A stretch of 64,000 nucleotides of DNA from Desulfopila aestuarii DSM 18488 (GTDB taxonomy: Bacteria > Desulfobacterota > Desulfobulbia > Desulfobulbales > Desulfocapsaceae). Position numbers and translations under genes: made by a program. The notes beneath the pieces were generated by a model, which saw nothing but the letters and a program-made list of their open reading frames with translations, did not search any database and was not told the DNA's origin. The stretch is from assembly GCF_900143695.1 (NCBI RefSeq), contig NZ_FRFE01000023.1:1-64000 (forward strand), written 5' to 3'. Shown here in pieces: positions 43,917-51,717 of this stretch (positions are counted from its first letter, which is position 1; every line of letters begins with the position of its first letter).

Positions 43917-44567
43917 GAGACACCTCCTTGGGTAGATGAGCGGGGCGAGCCCCAAATTTTGCCGCCAACACACCGGGGGCGGTGTACAGCAAGCAACACA
44001 AAACAACCTTCTCCTGTCGACCTGGCCAATGGGGCATGCTGTCGACATCTTTTTTGAATTTTCATCGTCCACTTCCCCAAAACATCTGTCCCTTTCGTTT
44101 GAACCTGCCTGTTTTTGCTTCAGCAAATACCAGGAGGGGTGAGGTTTCTAGGGAAATGAATCTATTTTGTAGATTTTCTATGTTTTGTGACTTTGTAAAA
44201 ACGATAAAATTTCCAAATTATGCGTTTTAACGCCTTGGCTTGGTAATTTTTAATCACCCGAACTTGTGTGCCTTTGGTAGATTTTTGATTACCTCTCTGT
44301 GCAGGTGTGCCAGAAATAGAAACCAAGTTCACTCCTAAAGGACGGTTGTAGATTTACTACAAAATGAAACCTTGTCAATAAAAAAATCGTTGTTTAGGCT
44401 GATTCAGTCATTAAATGAGAAGGGACAATGGCTGACCTGAGCCTGCTGTGACACGGGAAGATGAAAATTAAGTAACGCTAAAACAGGGTTATGGAATGTT
44501 TCTGGTTCTTTTGATACCTCATTTTTGAAGCGACAAGTGCATCTTGTAGTAAAACTTCCTGATTCAT
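43917..44567. other. Upstream region of the TRAP operon; no gene seen
   Basis: About 650 bases between uxaE and dctP. It carries the operator-promoter at 44346-44378 and a half-site-like TTGTAGTAAAA at about 44543. If that promoter serves dctP, the leader is over 400 bases long. A second promoter nearer dctP may exist. No coding frame is convincing. Confidence 0.45.
44346..44378 (-). promoter_or_regulatory. Promoter with overlapping RpiR-type operator, upstream of TRAP operon
   Basis: On the minus strand: -35 TTGACA (44378-44373), 16 bases, -10 TAAATC (44356-44351). The operator TTGTAGTAAATCTACAA (44362-44346) covers the -10. It differs by one base from the operator before the RpiR gene (40768-40784). 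Confidence 0.7.
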
Positions 44568-45812
44568 TTACAAAAAGAGGGGGACGATGTGGCGTTCATA
44601 CAAATTGTTGGTGACGTGTCGTGCGACAATATCTGTGTTTACTTCCAAAGCCTGCAAATATGTCTGACCGAGTTCAGCGGCCACTTTGTATCCCACATGC
44701 AGCAATTGGCGGATGTTGGCATTGTAGTCGGGGGAACGCTGATCATGCTGGATGGCTCGAGACATCTGCATGTTGGTCCAGGAGTCGACAGAATCAGGCG
44801 AAGGCAGGGCTTCTCTGTCAATATCAATCACCGTGGCGTAGGGTTTACATAATTCCTCAAACCTTCCATATGCCTGGCGATAAATATTCTTCACCATGAC
44901 AAGCGAATCTCCACCGGCCTCAGCCAATCCAATCAGTTCCTCAAGCCAGGTTGTTCCGGCAGTCTTGATATGTACGCCTGACGAGTGGCGTTCGATGGCG
45001 GTCCTGATTCCCTGATAGATCGAAAACTTATCACTGCCACTGTGGACACTGAGCTTTAAATCAGGTGGAAGGTGAAAAAGATTGATCGCCTTTTTTATGA
45101 CACAGACATCGTCGCTGAATTCGCGGTTGAATTGAGCAACATTGCCCTGATACTCAACACCTTTGTTGAAACGGCCGGTGAATTTTGGGGCTATTGTCTG
45201 AACAGGAACATTGTATTTGCTGAGTGCAGCAAGAATGAAAAAAAGTTCCTCGGGCGTCTGGGGAGTTGAGGTTTCATCCATTGACACTTCAGTGATGAAA
45301 TTCCCAACTCCTTTTGCGGTAGCGATGTGACGGTAGATACGAGCAGCCTGTTGTGCAGCGTGGAGGTATTTTTCACCGATGTTAAGAAGTTTTTCAATGG
45401 TGATGGTGAGCGGCCCGGCGATTCCTTCAATGTGCAGTTGTCCGATATAGGGAGAAAATGAATCGATAAAGGCCGACAGGTCTGATTCTTTTGGTTTTAC
45501 CCCTATGTAGTCAGCGACATCAATGGTGAAGAAATCACTGTATTCAAGAAATTCATCCACATTGTGGAGATTGATATGGTCGGCATCAACATGATACTTC
45601 CCTTTCCAGCCGGCAGCCCGTACGGCTTCGTCGGCCTCCCGGCGTAAGTCCCGCTGGGTGGTGCCGACAATCGAATGTTCGCGAAACGATTTATTCCAGA
45701 CGATGGCGAGTTCAACTCCAGCCGCTTCTGCTTTGCGGATGGCCTCGAGTTGGGCAATGCCTTGCATGCCAAACCGGTCACCTGTTCCAAATGAATATTT
45801 CGACAGTTGCAT
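44568..45812 (-). CDS. uxaE: Tagaturonate/fructuronate epimerase
   Basis: A 414-residue UxaE, the metal-dependent enzyme that interconverts D-tagaturonate and D-fructuronate so that glucuronate and galacturonate can share one route. 'YSFGTGDRFGMQGIAQLEAI', 'YHVDADHINLHNVDEFLEYS', 'QLHIEGIAGPLTIT', 'TEVSMDETSTPQTPEELFFI' and 'LKLSVHSGSDKFSIYQGIR' are the family's conserved blocks, with His and Asp/Glu candidates for metal binding. It is last of the operon SDR-larA-uxaC-gntK-gnd-uxaE. The gap to gnd is 35 bases. Confidence 0.85.
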   Translation of the reverse strand: MQLSKYSFGTGDRFGMQGIAQLEAIRKAEAAGVELAIVWNKSFREHSIVGTTQRDLRREADEAVRAAGWKGKYHVDADHINLHNVDEFLEYSDFFTIDVADYIGVKPKESDLSAFIDSFSPYIGQLHIEGIAGPLTITIEKLLNIGEKYLHAAQQAARIYRHIATAKGVGNFITEVSMDETSTPQTPEELFFILAALSKYNVPVQTIAPKFTGRFNKGVEYQGNVAQFNREFSDDVCVIKKAINLFHLPPDLKLSVHSGSDKFSIYQGIRTAIERHSSGVHIKTAGTTWLEELIGLAEAGGDSLVMVKNIYRQAYGRFEELCKPYATVIDIDREALPSPDSVDSWTNMQMSRAIQHDQRSPDYNANIRQLLHVGYKVAAELGQTYLQALEVNTDIVARHVTNNLYERHIVPLFL

Positions 45813-45847
45813 CGTTGTCCCCTCTAGAAAAGGTGTTCATCAGTATT

Positions 45848-47302
45848 CTATTTATTGTAAGCCGTTGAGGTCGTATCGCCCCCTTCACCGGTCCAGTCAG
45901 TATGGAAAAATTCACCTCGAGGTTTGTCTACACGCTCATAGGTGTGAGCGCCGAAGTAGTCGCGTTGTGCCTGAAGAAGATTAGCAGGGAGTCGGGCTGT
46001 GCGCAGGCTGTCAAAGTAACTGAGGGCCGCTGAGAGGCAGGGGACGGGAATTCCCTGGCTCGTGGCAGTGGCTACCACAAGGCGAAGATCATTTTGGGTG
46101 CTGTTGACCTTGTCCATGAAGTAGGGGGCAAAGAGAAGATTTGGCAGAGTTTTATCCTGATGGTAGGCTTCGGCAATCCTGTCAAGAAATACTGACCTGA
46201 TGATGCAGCCGCCACGCCAGATGCGGGCAATGGCAGCGTAATCAAGGTTCCATCCGTGCTCTTCTGAGGCGCTGCGCATGAGATTATATCCCTGGGTGTA
46301 GGAGACGATCTTCGCACAATAGAGTGCTTTCCCAAGCGCGTTGATAAACGGCTCCTTTTCCCCTGAAAAAGAAGGGGTGGGGCCTGAAAGGATGGCGGCA
46401 GCCGTGGTGCGGGTTTCTTTTTGGGCGGAGATGCAGCGGGCAAAGACCGATTCGCTGATCAGGGAAAGCGGGATGCCTTGGTCAAGAGCCGCGTTTACCG
46501 TCCATTTACCGGTACCTTTTTGGCCTGCAGTGTCAAGAATCCGGTCGATCATCGGGGATCCGTCGAGGTCTTTGTAGGCGAGGATGTCTCGTGTTATATC
46601 GATGAGGTAGCTGCTCAATTCGCCATCGCTCCATTTGTGGAACACCTGGTGCATATCGTCTGGCTTAAGGCCAAGAAGCTCTTTCATGATCTGGTAGGAT
46701 TCACAGATGAGCTGCATATCGCCATATTCAATGCCGTTATGGACCATTTTGACGAAATGGCCTGCGCCGTCCTTGCCCATCCAGGCGCAACAGGGTTCAT
46801 TATTTCCCACTTTTGCGGAGATGGCGGTAAAGATCGGCTCGACCGCGGGCCAGGCAGTAACTGAGCCTCCAGGCATGATCGAAGGGCCTTTCAGGGCTCC
46901 TTCTTCGCCCCCGGAGACACCTGTGCCGATAAAAAGCAGTCCTTTGCCTTCAAGCTCGGCTGATCGACGGATGGTATCGTGGTAATTGGAGTTGCCACCA
47001 TCAATGATGATATCGCCTTCAGTTAGATAGGGGAGCAGTTGTCTGATAAAGTCATCGACGGCGCTACCGGCTTTCAGCATCATCAGGATCTTGCGGGGCC
47101 GTTCAAGTGTGGCGACAAATTGCTCGATAGTGTGATGGCCGCTGATCGATTTTCCCTGACCTCGGCCAGCAAGAAATTTATCGACTTTGCTGGTAGTGCG
47201 ATTGTAAACCGCGACCGATATTCTTTTGTCGGCCATGTTCAGGACCAGGTTCTCGCCCATGACGGCGAGGCCGGCTACCCCTATCTGCGCTTGTTTATTC
47301 AT
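45848..47302 (-). CDS. gnd: 6-phosphogluconate dehydrogenase, decarboxylating
   Basis: A 484-residue long-form 6PGDH that oxidises 6-phosphogluconate to ribulose 5-phosphate plus CO2. 'GVAGLAVMGENLVLNMADKR' and 'VAVYNRTTSKVDKF' bind the dinucleotide; the NRT motif suits NADP. 'FIGTGVSGGEEGALKGPSIM', 'KMVHNGIEYGDMQLICESYQ' (catalytic Lys and Glu) and 'DTAGQKGTGKWTVNAALDQG' follow. It overlaps gntK by four bases (ATGA). Its place inside a uronate operon is unusual and suggests gluconate is formed there. Confidence 0.93.
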   Translation of the reverse strand: MNKQAQIGVAGLAVMGENLVLNMADKRISVAVYNRTTSKVDKFLAGRGQGKSISGHHTIEQFVATLERPRKILMMLKAGSAVDDFIRQLLPYLTEGDIIIDGGNSNYHDTIRRSAELEGKGLLFIGTGVSGGEEGALKGPSIMPGGSVTAWPAVEPIFTAISAKVGNNEPCCAWMGKDGAGHFVKMVHNGIEYGDMQLICESYQIMKELLGLKPDDMHQVFHKWSDGELSSYLIDITRDILAYKDLDGSPMIDRILDTAGQKGTGKWTVNAALDQGIPLSLISESVFARCISAQKETRTTAAAILSGPTPSFSGEKEPFINALGKALYCAKIVSYTQGYNLMRSASEEHGWNLDYAAIARIWRGGCIIRSVFLDRIAEAYHQDKTLPNLLFAPYFMDKVNSTQNDLRLVVATATSQGIPVPCLSAALSYFDSLRTARLPANLLQAQRDYFGAHTYERVDKPRGEFFHTDWTGEGGDTTSTAYNK

Positions 47303-47802
47303 AATGCTGTACCTTTAAGTTCGCCCAGTCGGGCGATGATGTTGTCGCAAAGTGTCTCTGGATCGTGACTGATATCGATAATCACGCCGCCATCCGGTTC
47401 TTCCATGGTATCGAGCTGACTGGTCAGGAGATTTGTGTTCATATAATGGTTGCTACGTCGACTGAGTCGTTCCTCAAGCAGGTCATATGAGCCTTTGAGG
47501 TAAATCGAAATAACCTCTTGCTGGTCTATTCCAAGCAGGTCGCGATACCAGCCTTTAAGTGCCGAGCAGGCCAAAACAAGGTTCTGGCCTGCTTGCCTGC
47601 TAGTCTTGATGCGTCCCTGCAGTATTGTGAGCCAGCCAATGCGATCTTCATCCTCAAGGGGAGTCCCCGCCCGCATTTTGGCTATATTTTCGGGAGGGTG
47701 AAAGTCATCTGCATCGTCAAACCGATATCCGAGTTTATAGGCCAGCAGTTTTCCTATCGTTGTTTTCCCGCATCCCATGGGGCCGATCAGAACAAGGATC
47801 AC
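47299..47802 (-). CDS. gntK: Gluconokinase
   Basis: A 167-residue GntK-type kinase making 6-phosphogluconate from D-gluconate. Walker A is GPMGCGKTTIGKLLA, followed by 'RFDDADDFHPPENIAKMRAG' and 'TPLEDEDRIGWL', then 'NLVLACSALKGWYRDLLG', and 'SRRSNHYMNTNLLTSQLDTM', all typical. I place the start at GTG 47802 with GGGAGAG seven bases upstream. The longer frame overlaps uxaC and is rejected. It follows the uxaC stop by four bases and overlaps gnd. Confidence 0.92.
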   Translation of the reverse strand: MILVLIGPMGCGKTTIGKLLAYKLGYRFDDADDFHPPENIAKMRAGTPLEDEDRIGWLTILQGRIKTSRQAGQNLVLACSALKGWYRDLLGIDQQEVISIYLKGSYDLLEERLSRRSNHYMNTNLLTSQLDTMEEPDGGVIIDISHDPETLCDNIIARLGELKGTAL

Positions 47803-47806
47803 GGTA

Positions 47807-49228
47807 TTACTCTCCCTCAGGGTCGATACCGAAGTAGTTGACCGCATTGCGGTAACAGATATCCTGAACAGTATTGCCGATCAGCTCAAAGTCTGCCGGC
47901 AGTTCGCCGTTTTCAATGTCGTTGCCGAACAGGTTGCAGAGTATCCTGCGGAAATATTCATGACGAGGATAGGACAAAAAGCTGCGAGAATCTGTCAGCA
48001 TACCGACAAAACGGGAGAGCAGGCCCATGGTTGAGAGGGCATTCATCTGTCGTTCCATGCCGTCTTTCTGGTCGTTAAACCACCAGCCTGATCCAAACTG
48101 CATTTTTCCAGGGATCCTGCCGTCCTGGAAATTGCCGATCAGGGTAGCTATCATCTCATTATCGCGAGGATTAAGGATATAGAGAATGGTTTTGCTCAAT
48201 TGATCTCCAGAGTCGAGTCTGTCCAGAAACCGGTTGAGACTTCTTGCCATGGTGAAGTCGCCGATTGAGTCGTAGCCTGTGTCGGGGCCAAGATTTGTGA
48301 AGGCGCGAGTGTTGTTATTGCGCAGAGTGCCAAAGTGAAACTGCTGCGTCCAGCCGCGTTCATGATCCATGACGGCAAACTCGAACAGCATTGCCGATTT
48401 GAAAGCGAGGCTTTCCTGCTGGCTGAGTTGTTTTCCAGAACGAATCTTTGCAAATATCGCAGTTGCTTCCGTCTCTGTGTATTCCTCGGCGTAGGGTTCT
48501 TCTATGCCGTGGTCGGAGAGGCGACAGCCCATCTCATGAAAAAAATTATGCCGTTCTCTGAGGCTTTCGTGAAAATCAGTGTAGCTGGTAATATCGCGTC
48601 CGGTGCAGGCAGCCAGGCGGTCCACCCACTGGTTAAAGATTGCAGGATCCTCGGTAGCCATGGCCCGGTCTGGTCGCCAGGTTGGCAGGACCCTGGTCGG
48701 GCAGTCTTTGTCGGCAGCGATCTTTTGATGGTGCTCGAGGCTGTCGAGAGGATCGTCGGTGGTGCAGACCACTTTGACCTTCATCTGTTTCAGTAATCCC
48801 TGGGTGGAAAAATTCTCCTGCTGCAGCATCTCCGAGCATTTTTCATAAATTGTGTCTGCTGTTGCCGGAGAGAGCAGGGTGTCGGTGATGCCGAAAGGGT
48901 GCTTCAGCTCAAGGTGGGTCCAGTGGTAGAGCGGATTGCGCAGGGTTTTAGGAACGGTGGCTGCCCAGGCACGGAATTTCTCTTTATCAGAGGCCGAGCC
49001 GGTTATGTACGTTTCATCAACGCCATTGGCTCGCATCGCCCGCCATTTATAATGATCTCCATGGAGCCAGATGGCGGTCAGGTTGGCAAATTTTTTATTT
49101 TCAGCGATTTCTGCTACGGGAAGATGGCAGTGGTAATCAAAAATGGGCATGTCGGCGGCGTAATCGTGATACAGCCGTTCGGCGCTTTTGGTTTGCAGAA
49201 GGAAATTTTCAGACAGAAACGGTTTCAT
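47807..49228 (-). CDS. uxaC: Glucuronate (uronate) isomerase
   Basis: A 473-residue amidohydrolase-fold enzyme that isomerises D-glucuronate to D-fructuronate and D-galacturonate to D-tagaturonate. 'MPIFDYHCHLPVAEIAENKK' holds the HxH metal-type motif. 'WLHGDHYKWRAMRANGVDET', 'KVVCTTDDPLDSLEHHQKIA', 'LGPDTGYDSIGDFTMARSLN' and 'GMLTDSRSFLSYPRHEYFRR' are characteristic UxaC blocks. Length is normal. It lies between the LarA-family gene and gntK. Confidence 0.94.
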   Translation of the reverse strand: MKPFLSENFLLQTKSAERLYHDYAADMPIFDYHCHLPVAEIAENKKFANLTAIWLHGDHYKWRAMRANGVDETYITGSASDKEKFRAWAATVPKTLRNPLYHWTHLELKHPFGITDTLLSPATADTIYEKCSEMLQQENFSTQGLLKQMKVKVVCTTDDPLDSLEHHQKIAADKDCPTRVLPTWRPDRAMATEDPAIFNQWVDRLAACTGRDITSYTDFHESLRERHNFFHEMGCRLSDHGIEEPYAEEYTETEATAIFAKIRSGKQLSQQESLAFKSAMLFEFAVMDHERGWTQQFHFGTLRNNNTRAFTNLGPDTGYDSIGDFTMARSLNRFLDRLDSGDQLSKTILYILNPRDNEMIATLIGNFQDGRIPGKMQFGSGWWFNDQKDGMERQMNALSTMGLLSRFVGMLTDSRSFLSYPRHEYFRRILCNLFGNDIENGELPADFELIGNTVQDICYRNAVNYFGIDPEGE

Positions 49229-49321
49229 AGTACTCTCTCAAAATCTGTGGAGATGTTGGCTTTACAGAAAATATGGTGGCCAGCTTAATGGTAGAATCTC
49301 GCCTTTATGTGTTTGCATGTG

Positions 49322-50575
49322 TCATGTTTTGAGGCGATGAAGAATTTCTCCAGCCTTTTCCACAAACAGCACACCTTCGTCTTCGCGGTTACGATAATCG
49401 TCAGGATTCACAGTGGCAGGATCGAGATAACCGAGACTGATTTTACGACACATCTCAGGAGAAATGGCCGACGCCAGTATTACGTCAATACGCGGTTTTT
49501 CTCGGCCATGCTCCATGGTGCCGATGCCACGGACGTGCGTGGAATGGGCAAGTACTCCTCTGGGGATGTTGGTGAACCGCTCGGGAGTTTCCAGGAAATA
49601 GTCACGTACATGGTAGCCAATCTGTTCCATGTATTTGCCCCAGGTGCGTGACACTTCGGTGATATGCGGGGCATATATTATCAGTCGGCCGTTATCTGCT
49701 ACTACCTGTTCTAGCTTGTACATCACCTTGCCGCCAGTCCAGATCTCGTCGTACATTGGCGGGCACACACCGAAGACGGTGTGATACGGGGCATCTTTCC
49801 ATATGACATGGACCTGTTCCGAGAGGTCGGCAGCCTTGGACCAGGCCTCGCGATAATCGCCACTGTAGAGTCCGTACAATTCCTGGCGTGACTTGACCAC
49901 CATTGCCAGACAGTGGATCGGGACGTTGATAAACTGCATGGCGCGGTTGATCATTTCGCGAACCGGGGTGTGCTTGATACCGATGGTTCCCGGGCAGGTG
50001 ACAACTGCGCCCAACCAATGAAATGAATGGAGAAATTCACCACCGGAGATGCCGGGGAAGAGATATTTAGCGCCACCTGAGTACCCTACAACCTCATGCG
50101 GGAAGACCGGGCCGAGGATGAGGATGAAATCGTATTCAAAAATGGCTCTATTGATATCTACGGGTACACGCTCGCTTAGCCTGCCCTCAGAAAGCTCCTC
50201 GATTTCGTTCGCCTCTATCCAGCCGACCCGCTTGAGGGTGTCTGGGAGATCCCAGCGATGATTGAGAAAACGAGTATTTTTGTATCGACTTGAACGTTCG
50301 GCTTCGGAGATGCCGTAAAGGGCAAGAATCCGCTCTTCGGATAGTGGTGTGTGCGTGCCGAGAGCGACCATGAAATCAAGGGTGTCAGTCTGGCCCCCAA
50401 CAATTTCCTGCAGGGTGGAAATCAACAGTGGCAGGGGGCATGTTCTGGTCGTGTCCGGGGTCAGAACCAGAACACGTTTACCACTGTAAAGTGAGGAGGG
50501 AGTGGTGCGAGTGATGATCTCTCTGATCTCTTCTTTGCTGAGAGCCGCATTGGGCGAGCCTTTACCGGAAGCCAT
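49322..50575 (-). CDS. LarA-family nickel-pincer 2-hydroxyacid racemase/epimerase
   Basis: A 417-residue LarA homologue. Visible active-site blocks, numbered from ATG 50575, are 'TPDTTRTCP' (R44), 'VALGTHTPLSEE' (H74), H160, K170 in 'GYSGGAKYLFPG', and H186. The spacing H160-K170-H186 equals His174-Lys184-His200 of L. plantarum LarA, where the Lys tethers the nickel-pincer cofactor. The N-terminal segment before 'GKRVLVLTPD' is short for the family. An earlier ATG at 50620 only reads the tail of the SDR gene in another frame. A D-gluconate 2-epimerase activity is known in this superfamily (from memory). Between a UxuB-like SDR and gluconokinase, mannonate-to-gluconate epimerisation is the best guess. 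No larB, larC or larE is in the window. Confidence 0.82.
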   Translation of the reverse strand: MASGKGSPNAALSKEEIREIITRTTPSSLYSGKRVLVLTPDTTRTCPLPLLISTLQEIVGGQTDTLDFMVALGTHTPLSEERILALYGISEAERSSRYKNTRFLNHRWDLPDTLKRVGWIEANEIEELSEGRLSERVPVDINRAIFEYDFILILGPVFPHEVVGYSGGAKYLFPGISGGEFLHSFHWLGAVVTCPGTIGIKHTPVREMINRAMQFINVPIHCLAMVVKSRQELYGLYSGDYREAWSKAADLSEQVHVIWKDAPYHTVFGVCPPMYDEIWTGGKVMYKLEQVVADNGRLIIYAPHITEVSRTWGKYMEQIGYHVRDYFLETPERFTNIPRGVLAHSTHVRGIGTMEHGREKPRIDVILASAISPEMCRKISLGYLDPATVNPDDYRNREDEGVLFVEKAGEILHRLKT

Positions 50576-50591
50576 AGTTCTGCCGTTTGCC

Positions 50592-51407
50592 TCAAATATT
50601 ATGAACGAGATAACCGCCATCTACCGGGATCGAAACTCCGGTCACAAAGCCGGAGGCCCTGGAGCTGGCAAGAAAGATTGTAGCTCCAGCTAACTCAGAG
50701 ACATCTCCAAAACGTTTGAAAGGCGTTCGGGAGATGACTGATTGGCCTCTGGCCGTGTACTCTCCTGTTTTTTCATCGATGAGCAGCGCCTTATTCTGTT
50801 TGCCGATGAAAAAGCCGGGGGCGATCGCATTAACCCGTATACCGTACTCGGCGAATTCGTTGGCACTTGCCATGGTCAGGTTGAGGGTTGCGGCTTTGGC
50901 AGCATCGTAGGCCCATACTCCAGAGAGGGGATTGTATGAGGTCATGGAGGTCAGGTTGATAATGCTTCCCTGAATCTTTTTTTCAATCCAGTGTCGGCAG
51001 AAGAGTTTGGTCGTAACAACCAGTCCGGCGAGAAGGTTCATGTCCAGGATATCCCTGAACTGATCGAGGTCAATATCGAGAAAAGGCGTTTTGCCTTTAT
51101 TGCCCCCGACCCCGTTAATGAGAATTTCAGGAGTACTGAACTTCTTGGCGGATTGGTTGAAGGCATCGGCCACTGCTGTCTCTTTGCCGGTATCAAGCTG
51201 AATACCGTGCACCCGACTTTTCAGTTCGGGAAGGTCGTTGTAGCGGGCGAGAAAGGATGCGATCGATTCTTTGGTGCGGCTCCAGACGACGACGTTGGCG
51301 CCAGCTCGGAGAAGGGCATCGGACATCACGGTGCCGATAGCACCGGCTCCTCCTGTGACCACGGCTGTTTTACCGGAAAGGCCAAACATCGATTCGAGGT
51401 AATCCAT
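50592..51407 (-). CDS. SDR-family fructuronate reductase/mannonate dehydrogenase-like
   Basis: A 271-residue SDR. The nucleotide site is TGGAGAIGTVMSDAL, and 'VVVWSRTKESIASF' follows. The residues 'ILINGVGGNKGKTPFLDIDL' are typical of the SDR-type D-mannonate oxidoreductases that replace classical UxuB in some bacteria. The catalytic Ser is in 'INLTSMTSYNPLSGVWAYDA' with YDAAK. 'VNAIAPGFFIGKQNKALLI' also fits that group. It probably reduces D-fructuronate to D-mannonate. There is no mannonate dehydratase (UxuA) in the window, so the mannonate must go elsewhere, plausibly to the LarA-family epimerase 16 bases downstream. First gene of its operon. Confidence 0.78.
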   Translation of the reverse strand: MDYLESMFGLSGKTAVVTGGAGAIGTVMSDALLRAGANVVVWSRTKESIASFLARYNDLPELKSRVHGIQLDTGKETAVADAFNQSAKKFSTPEILINGVGGNKGKTPFLDIDLDQFRDILDMNLLAGLVVTTKLFCRHWIEKKIQGSIINLTSMTSYNPLSGVWAYDAAKAATLNLTMASANEFAEYGIRVNAIAPGFFIGKQNKALLIDEKTGEYTARGQSVISRTPFKRFGDVSELAGATIFLASSRASGFVTGVSIPVDGGYLVHNI

Positions 51408-51489
51408 ACGTGCTCCTTGCTGCGTAAGCCATTAACAGAGACTGGCCAGATAGATTGTTCACTGAATAAAGAATGATGTAAAACTATAG

Positions 51490-51538
51490 AAAGGCGATGA
51501 TGGTTTTGTCAAGCGGTTTATTTGGTGAGCGAATAAAC
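51490..51538 (-). promoter_or_regulatory. Promoter and palindrome ahead of the SDR-larA operon
   Basis: On the minus strand: TTGACA (51512-51507), about 18 bases, TATAGT. Just upstream lies the palindrome GTTTATT-9 bases-AATAAAC (51516-51538) with perfect 7-base arms. It sits in the divergent gap with the ROK regulator gene, whose family often binds AT-rich palindromes. Confidence 0.5.
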
Positions 51539-51717
51539 AGTATTGTCTTTTCGGAGTTACTGCCTTAAGTTCTTGTAAAGTTATGTAAAAATATGAAAAT
51601 GAATCGATATATTTTAACGGGATTGGTGGTTTATGTGTTGACAGCTTCTCGTATTTTGTTAAATAATTTCGTCATGAAATTAATATGTATTCATATATGC
51701 AGTTTTGGGGAGATGTC

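Noticed and set aside
50576-50620. Longer LarA start at ATG 50620
   Set aside because: The added residues are an out-of-frame reading of the conserved SDR C-terminus and have no ribosome site.
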